Source: Perognathus longimembris pacificus (lineage: Eukaryota; Chordata; Mammalia; Rodentia; Heteromyidae). Taken from it: a stretch of DNA of 64,000 nt. A program made the translations under genes and the position numbers. A model generated the notes under the pieces. It had not been told where the DNA came from, made no database searches, and worked only from the letters and a program-made list of their open reading frames with translations. Positions within the stretch are counted from its first letter, which is position 1, and each line of letters begins with the position of its first letter. The stretch is from positions 14,346,673 to 14,410,672 of the forward strand of contig NC_063177.1 in assembly GCF_023159225.1 (NCBI RefSeq). The letters run 5' to 3'. Of this stretch, positions 57,022-64,000 are shown piece after piece.

Positions 57022-57040
57022 ACTACATTTCCCAGAAGGC
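57022..57040 (+). promoter_or_regulatory. ZNF143/SBS-type motif
   Basis: ACTACATTTCCCAGAAGGC is a close match to the ZNF143 consensus. It lies about 52 bases from the opposed copy and 159 bases before the end of the 5' flank of the PEMT ATG. Confidence 0.65.
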
Positions 57041-57097
57041 CAGGAAGAACTGGAGTCACCGAGAAAACGTCCCGGCCGTCTGCGCTTCCCTAGCGAA

Positions 57098-57154
57098 ATG
57101 GAGCCTGCTCTGGGGCCGAGTGGCCGCGCGAGGTACCCGCGCGGTGCCTCCTGA
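57098..57154 (+). other. Upstream ORF before the PEMT exon start
   Basis: An 18-codon ORF begins MEPALGPSG, in good Kozak context (gcgaaATGG), and ends TGA 45 bases before the PEMT ATG, in another frame. If transcription starts upstream of it, ribosomes would meet this ORF first. It could dampen translation of the long form. An AG|GT at 57132/57133 inside it is a weak alternative donor. That it is translated is inference only. Confidence 0.4.
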
Positions 57155-57198
57155 GTGGCCCGCCGGGCGGAAGGAACTGCAGACCAGGTCACCGAGCT

Positions 57199-57261
57199 AT
57201 GATCAGCTCAGTGGCGGGGCCAGACTGCTGCGGAGGTCTCGGCAATATCGATTTTAGGCAG
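57199..57261 (+). CDS. PEMT: PEMT long-isoform first coding exon (partial gene)
   Basis: PEMT is an ER and mitochondria-associated membrane enzyme that methylates phosphatidylethanolamine three times with S-adenosylmethionine to make phosphatidylcholine. This exon encodes 21 residues, starting MISSVAGPDCC and ending NIDFRQ. From SSVAG to the end it matches the N-terminal extension of human PEMT isoform 1 as I recall it, and the exon ends CAG|GTACTG, a good donor at 57261/57262. Codons before the ATG (RPGHRA) keep human spacing (NPGAEV), but human's initiator Met aligns to a Gly codon here. The frame is open back to a TAG at 57091, and 57199 is its only ATG (G at -3). The catalytic membrane domain lies in later exons, which I did not find before 64000. 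The exon may act mostly as 5'UTR for the shorter isoform, which starts in exon 2. The identity is strong; the exact start is inferred. Confidence 0.8.
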
Positions 57262-57365
57262 GTACTGGTTCTGCGGATGCCTGGGTGTCGACCCAGAGAG
57301 GATGGGGAGAGACCGGCCCAGTGAGGCAGGCCCCGCCCACCAAGCGTTGGAGGCGGGACCGCTCT

Positions 57366-57378
57366 GTTGCCCGGCAAT
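57366..57378. promoter_or_regulatory. RFX X-box-like palindrome
   Basis: GTTGCCCGGCAAT fits the RFX half-sites GTNRCC and RGYAAC with one mismatch in the last base. It sits in intron 1 about 105 bases after the PEMT donor, at the right edge of the CpG island. Confidence 0.4.
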
Positions 57379-57402
57379 GGGACGGGGCGTGCCCTGGAAC
57401 TC

Positions 57403-57414
57403 CCTGTTAGGGTG

Positions 57415-57474
<60 letters not shown>

Positions 57475-57534
57475 ATGTCTGATTTTATGTGAAGTTTGAA
57501 ATTGTGTGAGTTGTCTGGGACACCTGTTAGGGTG

Positions 57535-57576
<42 letters not shown>

Positions 57577-57626
57577 TTATGTCTGATTTTATGTGAAGTT
57601 TGAAATTGTGTGAGTTGTCTGGGACA
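57403..57626. repeat. 120-bp tandem duplication containing (GT)n
   Basis: Units 57403-57522 and 57523-57626 both run from cctgttagggtggag to ttgtctgggaca and are nearly identical apart from GT length (GT at about 57416-57471 and 57536-57573). Confidence 0.92.
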
Positions 57627-58089
57627 GTATGAGTCCCAGTTTGTGTATATGGGATTGTGTGAGTTTTTTTTTTTTGCATGTGAATTTCTAGGATTGTGTA
57701 CACAGCTGGAATGTTTCCAGTCTCAGAGCTCATGAGCAACCTTGGAAGTGTGTGTGTGTGTGTGTGTTTGTGGGTATCTAGGATTTTGCACGTGAGTCTG
57801 AGGAATTGGGTGGTCACAATTGCTCTGGGAGTGGGAGTGTGTGACTGAGTGTGCAGGAAAGATGCCATGTAAGCCTGCTTAGGGACATGCTGTGTGGATG
57901 TGTGGGAGCCCTCCAGGGTCTTCTGTGTTTGCACTTGGTAACTTTATTTGTCGAGAACATTCAAAGCAAGGTAGGTTATCTATAGTCCCTGGAGCCTCCC
58001 TGGGGACCCTACCTTAGAAGCATGATCTTGTCTCTAGAACTGATGGAATCCTTAGAATTTTCTGCCATCCTTGGTATTAGAGGAAACTC
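57627..58089. other. Unique intron DNA
   Basis: GT-rich phrases (57749-57767); nothing else. Confidence 0.4.
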
Positions 58090-58304
58090 TATTATTTATT
58101 TATTTATTTTTGGCCAGTCCTGGGGCTTGGACTCTGGGCCTGAGCACTGTCCCTGGCTTCTTTTTGCTCAAGGCTAGCACTCTGCCACTTGAGCCACAGC
58201 GCCACTTCTGGCTATTTTCTGTGTATGTGGTGCTGGGGAATCGAACCCAGGGCCTCATGTACATGAGGCAGGCACTCTTGCCACTAGGCCATATCCCCAG
58301 CCCT
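58090..58304 (-). mobile_element. IDL-Geo SINE in PEMT intron 1
   Basis: Duplication tagaggaaactcta flanks it (about 58078 and 58304). Confidence 0.95.
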
Positions 58305-58369
58305 AGAGGAAACTCTAGACCCCAAATGATCAGCATCAAGACTGTGACTCATGTTTCCTTTCTTCCTTC

Positions 58370-58835
58370 CTTTATTTTTTATTTTTATTTTTTGGTGTAG
58401 ATTGAACTCTGTGCCTGGGCACTACCCCTGAGCTCTTTTGCTCAAGCTACTACTTTGAGCTACAGCACCACTTCTGGTTTTCTGGTGGTTAATTGCAAAT
58501 AAGAATTTCATGGGGCTGGGGATATAGCCTAGTGGCAAGAGTGCCTGCCTCGGTATACCCGAGGCCCTAGGTTCGATTCCCCAGTACCACATATACAGAA
58601 AACGGCCAGAAGCGGCGCTGTGGCTCAAGTGGCAGAGTGCTAGCCTTGAGCGGGAAGAAGCCAGGGACAGTGCTTAGGCCCTGAGTCCAAGGCCGAGGAC
58701 TGGCCAAAAAAATAAAAAAATAAAAAATAAAAAGAATTTCATGGACTTTCCTGCCTATACTGACTTTGGACTGTGATCCTCACATCTCAGCCTCCTGAGT
58801 AGCTAGGATTACAGGTGTGAGCCACCAGTGCCCAA
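58370..58835 (-). mobile_element. B1L-Geo SINE, split by IDL-Geo
   Basis: Geo half at 58370-58513 and head at 58745-58835. Confidence 0.88.
58514..58731 (+). mobile_element. IDL-Geo SINE nested in an antisense B1L-Geo
   Basis: 13-bp duplication aagaatttcatgg at 58501-58513 and 58732-58744. It shares diagnostic variants (gatatagcctag, aagcggcgc, gagcgggaag) with the copy at 47691, so both may come from one young source. Confidence 0.96.
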
Positions 58836-58889
58836 GCTCTTTTTCTTTCTTTCCTTCCCTTTTCCTACTTTCTTTTGTTTCCTTTCCTT

Positions 58890-58962
58890 CCCTGTGTTGG
58901 GGGGATGGAACCCAGGGTCTTCTACACACTGGGCAAGCACAGTACCACTGAACCAGTCCACA
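58890..58962 (-). mobile_element. ID-like SINE
   Basis: gatggaacccagggtcttctacacactgggcaagcac, antisense ID. Confidence 0.75.
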
Positions 58963-59399
58963 TGACATATGTTTTCTCTCTTCGGATCTCACATATGGAA
59001 AAGGCCCTGGCTTGGAAGGGTAGGTAGGTCACCTTGAATTTGTGTGTGAGGAGGAAGAATGGAAGGGGTAGTGTTCCACAGAGGACACTGGCAGACCCAC
59101 CAGCACCACCAAAGGATTATTGGCTTGCCCCTGGGTACTGGGAACTAGGACTGAAACCAAGAGATGAGAAGTGCAGGTGGCAAGTGGGGAAGGTTACCTG
59201 GGTGTGTGGGGAGGGATTTTCTGCTTGTTCTTTTCATCTAGAGCCTGGCAGCAGGGCAGCTGGAGGACACAGGTTAAGATGACCCTTGTTGGCTAACATT
59301 GTTTTTTCCACAGCTGTCCTATTGGTACAGTTGAATTTCCTATTCCCAAGGGATCCCTTCCTCCCTGCCTGCCTTCCTCACTCTTTTCTTTTCTTTTCT
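58963..59399. other. Unique intron DNA
   Basis: Nothing recognised. Confidence 0.4.
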
Positions 59400-59536
59400 T
59401 TTTTTCAGTATTCAGTGTGGGGGACAACTAAGGGCACTTTCTTTTATCTTTTTTACTTAACGCTGGCACCCTACCACCTATACCACAACTCAGTTTCCAG
59501 CCTTTTGGTGATTAATTGAAGCCAAGAGTCCTTTCC
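59400..59536 (-). mobile_element. B1L-Geo SINE, partial
   Basis: Geo half and linker only. Confidence 0.75.
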
Positions 59537-59554
59537 AAACAAAAACAAAAAACA

Positions 59555-59782
59555 AGGGCGGAGTACCTGTGACTCCCACTTGTAATTCTAGTTACTCAGG
59601 AGGCAGAGATCTGAGGATCACAGTTTGAGACCAGCTTGGGCAGGAAAGTCTGTGAGACTCTTATCTCCAATAAACTACCAAAAGCCAGATGTGGACTTGT
59701 GACTCAAATCCACTAACCTTGAGCAGAAATAGCTCAGGGTCAATGTTCAGGCCCTGAGTTCAAGCCCCAGGACTGGCACAAA
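59555..59782 (+). mobile_element. B1L-Geo SINE
   Basis: Full length, GA/A-rich tail to 59835. Confidence 0.9.
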
Positions 59783-59839
59783 AAAACAAGGGAAGAAAGG
59801 AAGAAAAAAGAGGAAGAAAGAAAGAAAAAAACAAAACAA

Positions 59840-59925
59840 CCAAACCTGTAATCTCAGCTACTTAGCAAGTAGAGATTGGGGGAATTGGTTTGAGTCAATT
59901 TGGGCATAAAGGTTTCCAGACCTGC
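59840..59925 (+). mobile_element. B1-like head fragment
   Basis: cctgtaatctcagctacttagcaag. Confidence 0.65.
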
Positions 59926-60160
59926 TTGGGTCCAGTGGCTCACTCCTGTAATTCTAGCTGGCTTGGGAGGTTGAGATAGGAGAATCGCAGTTTGAAACCA
60001 GCTGGGCAGGAAAGTTGGTAAGGCTCTTATCTCCAGTTGATCACCAAAAAGCTGGAAGCAGAGTTGTGGCTTAAGTGGTAAAGTTCCAGCCTTGAGCAAA
60101 AAAGAGAAAGTGCCCTCTGCTGTCCCACACTCTGAATACTGAGTTCAAGTCCTGGTATTG

Positions 60161-60164
<4 letters not shown>
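59926..60164 (+). mobile_element. B1L-Geo SINE
   Basis: Ends in ggtattggcac and then (AC)n. Confidence 0.9.

Positions 60165-60208
<44 letters not shown>
60165..60208. repeat. (AC)n microsatellite
   Basis: Direct continuation of a Geo end. Confidence 0.97.
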
Positions 60209-60209
<1 letters not shown>

Positions 60210-60229
60210 TTTCCAGACTCTACCCCAGC

Positions 60230-60418
60230 TGCCATGGCTGAACACTGTGGCAAGTACCTGTCATCCCCAGTGACACAGAGAAGTGCAAATAGGATTATAA
60301 GCCAGGCTGGCCTGGGCATAAAACAAGACCCTACCTTATAAATAATCAGCAGAAAAAGAGACTGGAGGTGTAGTTCAAGTGGTAGAGTGCCTGCCTGACT
60401 AGTGCTCCTCAAATAAAT
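60230..60418 (+). mobile_element. B1-like SINE with ID-type tail
   Basis: gctggcctgggcataaaacaagaccc, then ctggaggtgtagttcaagtggtagagtgcctgcc. Confidence 0.7.
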
Positions 60419-60511
60419 CTAAAAGAAAAGAAACCAAATAACATCAATATACAACCTTATGTGTGCATTTTATACAGTAGTTCTTGGCTCAGTTAAAAAA
60501 AATCTCTGGGT

Positions 60512-60715
60512 TTTGACCAGGTGCTGGTGGCTCATGCTTATGATCTTAGCTACTAGAGAGACAGATATAAGGACTGTGGTTTGAACCTAGTCGGGGCAGA
60601 CAAATCCAAGAGACTCTTATCTCCAACTAACCAGAAATGGAGGTGTAGCTCAAATGGTAGAGTGACAGCCTTGAGTAAAAAAGCTAAGGGACTGCATTCA
60701 GGCCTTGGGTTTCTG
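60512..60715 (+). mobile_element. B1L-Geo SINE
   Basis: 3' end of Geo shortened. Confidence 0.85.
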
Positions 60716-60755
60716 AGCTTAACATATATCAATTTGTGAGTTTCAGGACTTTAAA

Positions 60756-60882
60756 AAAATGTTAATTGGAGATAAAGTGTCTCATGGAATTTCATACCCA
60801 GGCTGGCTTTGAACTTGTATCCTCATATCTCAGCCTCCTGAATAGCTAAGATTACAGGCATGAGCCACCAGCTCCTTGTTAG
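60756..60882 (-). mobile_element. B1-like head
   Basis: Antisense head and linker. Confidence 0.82.
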
Positions 60883-61054
60883 TTCAAACTATTTTTTAAA
60901 TTTCTCTTGAAATTTTCTGTTGTTCTTGTGTATGAATTTCTCATTTAGTTCTGCTGTGGTTTGAGAATATCCTTTGCTTCCTATTCTCAATTTAAGACAT
61001 GCTTTATGGTAGAGAAGGTGGTTTCTTTGGCGAACCGGCCACCATCCTACCATG

Positions 61055-61142
61055 GGCATGCATGCCTATATTAGGGCTTGAATTCAGGGCTTTGAACTCT
61101 GTTGGCAGGCTGTACCACTTGAGCCACACTTCCCGTTTTCAG
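61055..61142 (-). mobile_element. Old Geo/ID-like fragment
   Basis: ggcttgaattcagggctttgaactctg...taccacttgagccacac. Confidence 0.65.
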
Positions 61143-61194
61143 TCTGAGCTTTTAATCTGAAAGATGGAAACCTCAGAGGGTTGTTGTTCAGAGT

Positions 61195-61325
61195 TAACGT
61201 GGACCTAGCATGGCTGGGTGCCAGACACCATGCCTGGTACTTTCCTGGTTTCATTGTCTTTGTTCTGAAGGCAACTTCTATATAGGTATTATTCCTGACT
61301 CACAGATGCCTGGTGAGACTTGCCT
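61195..61325 (-). mobile_element. MIR-like fragment
   Basis: gacaccatgcctggtactttcctggtttcattg...ataggtattattcctgactcacagatg. Confidence 0.45.
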
Positions 61326-61800
61326 GTTGGGGCATCCAGTCCCATGACCACACCATCCTGCCATATCACATCCTTTGCCAGGCTTGGCAGGAGGTGGATA
61401 TGTGTTTGAGTGGAGGTCGCTGGGCTGTTGCACTAGACTACAGCATGTGGTGTGTGGTTAGCAGAACCTACATGGGTTCTGCTGCCTAGCAGAAGCTTGT
61501 GCTGAAATGGTTGGTGGCTCCAGTGCAGAAGCTGCTCACGGGGACAGGTCAGGTTCCACCCTAAAAACTGTGTGGGCACCTTGTGGGGGGCTAGGAGCTG
61601 GGAGATCCTTTTGCACTCCCCTGGGGCACATTGTTGAATGACGAATGAAGGACTCAATATGTCTACCTTCCTGAGATGAGGGATGTAGGGATTTGCATGC
61701 CAGCCAAACAGTGGCCATTTCTAGTTTTTATTTTATTTTTGGGGTAAGTGCCTCAGGTATGCTGGGCATCTACCATGAACTGTACCACAGACCTAAAATT
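61326..61800. other. Unique intron DNA
   Basis: Nothing recognised; a pyrimidine-rich tract follows at 61805-61875. Confidence 0.4.
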
Positions 61801-61879
61801 TGTTTTTTCCTCCCTCCCTTCCTTCTTTCCTCCCTCCCTCCCTTTCTTCCTTCCTTCTTTGTTTCTTTCTTTTGAATTT

Positions 61880-62114
61880 TTTCTTGTATGCCATTGCTAA
61901 GGCTTGAACTCATGGATTGGAAAACATCCCTTAGCTTTTTCTCTCATTGCTAGTGCTCTACCACTTGAGTCACAACTCCACTTCTGGCTCTTTGGTGGTT
62001 AATTGGAGATAAGAGTCTCAAGGATTGTCTTGTCTGAGCTGACTTGATCTTGGTCCTCAGAGCTCAGCCTGTTGAATAGCTAGGATTACAGGTGTAAGCT
62101 ACCTGCACCTTGAT
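61880..62114 (-). mobile_element. B1L-Geo SINE
   Basis: Antisense, diverged. Confidence 0.88.
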
Positions 62115-62117
62115 GGT

Positions 62118-62345
62118 TCATTTAAAAACTTTATTTTTTGAAAAAAATTGTTACATAAGACAGGTAAACAGTACGTTTCTTTTTGGACAATGTCACTTCT
62201 TCCCCTGCTGTCTTCCAGTTTTTCCCTCCTGTCCCCACCCACAAGTTGTGTAGTTCATTTTCAATGTAGTATCTAGTGAGTGCCACTGCTGCTTTTGTTC
62301 ATCCTATGCTTGTTTTTTATTTTCTTATCTGGACCTGCCCGATGC
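62118..62345 (-). mobile_element. L1 3'-end fragment
   Basis: aactttattttttg (tail) then gttacataagacaggtaaacag...gtttttccctcctgtcccc. Confidence 0.72.
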
Positions 62346-62632
62346 CCCTGAGCTTTCATACTTGATCTCACTTCTGGCCCTGTGTGGCATGTCCCATCAC
62401 CCCATTTCAGGGGAGGGAAACCTGGGTTCAGATTGGCTCTGGGCAGCTTTCCTGCTGTCCTTCACAAAGGTGGAGGTGGAGCCTGCAGCTCAAACTATGG
62501 CTGCCAAAGTCCAGAGCCCTTCCTCCAGCCAGATGGTCACCTAGTGTAGAATAAAAGGGGAAGGGGCTTGCTTTAATATCAAACATCATTCCCCATTCCA
62601 ACCAGAGACCTAGGGGAAAGGACTCCACGCAG

Positions 62633-62636
<4 letters not shown>

Positions 62637-62698
<62 letters not shown>
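62637..62698. repeat. (CT)n microsatellite
   Basis: About 31 pure CT units at the tail of the SINE on its right. Confidence 0.97.
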
Positions 62699-62702
<4 letters not shown>

Positions 62703-62920
62703 CAGTACTGGGGATTGAATTCAGGGCCTCATATTCTTGCTTGGTTCAAGGCTGGCACTCTACCACTTGAGCTACATATCTACTTCTGGCTTTTTGCTGG
62801 TTAATTGGAGAGGAGAGTCTCATGAATTTGTCTGCCCAAGCTAGCCCAAACTTTGATTCTCATATTTCAGCTTCCTGAGAAGCTAAGGTTACATGCTGGA
62901 GCCACCAGTGTCCTGCATCT
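62699..62920 (-). mobile_element. B1L-Geo SINE
   Basis: Antisense, full length. Confidence 0.9.
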
Positions 62921-63529
62921 CCTGTCACTTTTCAGGCCCAGGGATATTCCCAGAGTTGCCTGTTAGATGTTGCATAGGGTAATGGCGCAGAAGGGGCTGT
63001 GCTGGTGGGCCCTGCCTGAGACCCTATCCCCGATCTGGACAGCCCCTCCATGTCCTACCTGTCTTTGATGTGTATGATCGATGTGACTTTGACGTTCATG
63101 GGTTCCTACTATTTGTTTGGATGTCACAATGTGTCCTGCACCCTGAGTGCTGTTGACTCCCTGCAAATCATTCCCTAACCACAGGGCAGTGCTCTGAAGA
63201 GTCCGCAGGTTCCCCAGCTAAGTGAAACGGCTATGCACCTCCTCCTTAGCGCCCTTTGGGGTGTTTGTAGCTGAGCCCATTCCTCAAACCTGGTGACCTG
63301 AGCTACCCCTGGAGTTCTGCTGACGATTTCTTTTGGCTCTGGTAGGTCGCTCCTCTCCTCTGCCTCTGGCAGCTCTGCAGCCTATGACCTTGGGGTGTCC
63401 TTTCTTAGAGCTACTGAGTGGCAGGAACCCAGGATTCCAGCTGTTTGTATGAGGTGGACCCCAAACAACCTCTGGTTCACACTGGCTGGTAGGCCAAGCC
63501 TGGGTGACAAGACCATGGTCTCCCTGCTT
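62921..63529. other. Unique intron DNA
   Basis: No exon of PEMT recognised here. Confidence 0.4.
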
Positions 63530-63536
63530 TGATGGG

Positions 63537-63568
<32 letters not shown>

Positions 63569-63803
63569 GTTCTTATGCCTGTCCTGGGTCTTGAACTCAG
63601 GTTCTGGGCACTGCCCCTTAGCTTATTCACTGAAGGCTAGTGCATGAGCCACACGAGCCACAGCTCTACTTCTGGCTTTCTGGTGGTTAATTGGAGAGAA
63701 GAGTCTTATGAACTTTCCTGCCTGGGCAGGAACTGCAATCCTCAGAACTCAGCCTCCTGAATAGCTAGATATTAGAGGCTTGAACCACCAGCACCTGCCT
63801 ATG
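63530..63803 (-). mobile_element. B1L-Geo SINE
   Basis: Antisense with (GTTTT)n tail. Confidence 0.9.
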
Positions 63804-64000
63804 ACACTGGTTTTGGGTTCATTTCTGCTCCCCCACTTTCCCAGGGGAAGGTACCCTTTGGAGCTGGCTATGGGAAGTGAGCGACAATAGGCAAAAAGGG
63901 GTATCTGTGTCTCGTGCAGGGAAGGGGGAGTTGGCAGTGGGACCGTCTGCTGCTTGAACCATTAGTCATTCTTTCTTGGTAAACAAGCGCTTCTCCAGGT

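Larger units (their letters stand above)
56935..57400 (+). promoter_or_regulatory. PEMT: PEMT CpG-island promoter
   Basis: A local CpG-rich, TATA-less stretch surrounds the PEMT exon. It contains two ACTACA-type motifs in opposite orientation (56956-56970 and 57022-57040), GC-box-like sites such as gccccgccc near 57330, and an X-box-like palindrome at 57366-57378. SINEs and simple repeats, dense on both sides, are absent here, which suggests constraint. Start sites probably lie between about 57040 and 57095. The opposed motifs allow divergent transcription to the left, but no left-going gene is visible. Confidence 0.7.
57262..64000 (+). other. PEMT: Start of PEMT intron 1
   Basis: Everything after the donor at 57262 should be intron. 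I looked for the next exon (expected to begin ADFCV, with the short-isoform start and GYVDP) and did not see it, so the intron continues past the window. The content is SINEs, one L1 tail, microsatellites and unique DNA. Confidence 0.65.

Noticed and set aside
57098..57154. MEPALGPSG... as the PEMT start
   Set aside because: It is in another frame from the PEMT match and stops at 57154; kept as an upstream ORF only.
63061..63170. Possible PEMT exon 2
   Set aside because: No frame gives the expected ADFCV or GYVDP sequence and no acceptor fits.

Overview
The window is nuclear DNA of a mammal, most likely a geomyoid rodent (kangaroo rat, pocket mouse or pocket gopher group). The evidence is the dominant repeat, a two-part SINE with an ID-like tRNA-Ala-derived left half and a right half matching the Geo monomer. 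I recall this IDL-Geo SINE as restricted to Geomyoidea. I count 22 IDL-Geo copies and roughly fifty copies of a second dimer, a 7SL/B1-like head joined to the same Geo tail (called B1L-Geo here; I know no published name). There are no operons, CRISPR arrays or bacterial features.

One protein-coding exon can be recognised. At 57199-57261 (+), MISSVAGPDCC...NIDFRQ followed by a GT donor matches the first coding exon of the long form of PEMT (phosphatidylethanolamine N-methyltransferase). It lies in a small CpG island with two opposed ZNF143-type motifs, and 57262-64000 is the start of PEMT intron 1. In human and mouse PEMT is head-to-head with RAI1. The large CpG island at about 5385-7390, with a strong minus-strand splice donor at 6648/6649 and two perfect CRE sites in or near it, is therefore the likely RAI1 promoter, reading left out of the window. 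The roughly 50 kb between is the RAI1-PEMT intergenic region and shows no other convincing coding exon.

Layout: 1-5250, probable RAI1 first-intron DNA with MIR relics; 5278-5428, a minisatellite; 5385-7390, the CpG island; 7600-44250, intergenic DNA crowded with SINEs, microsatellites born from SINE tails, MIR and other ancient repeats, and an RFX-type X-box at 15357; 44253-50205, a broken plus-strand L1 interrupted by an ERVK/IAP-like solo LTR (6-bp duplication, itself hit by an IDL-Geo), a second solo LTR (4-bp duplication) and another IDL-Geo; 50213-56900, more SINEs and a 198-bp TCC tract; 56935-57400, the PEMT promoter and exon 1; then intron 1 with a 120-bp tandem duplication and more SINEs.

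The most unusual items are a probable IDL-Geo/L1 3'-end chimera bounded by one 12-bp target duplication (29094-29440), the dated nest of insertions in the L1, Pol III-like A and B boxes within the Geo monomer, and the absence of the human long-form start codon from the PEMT exon. Repeat boundaries without a stated duplication are good to about 10-20 bases.
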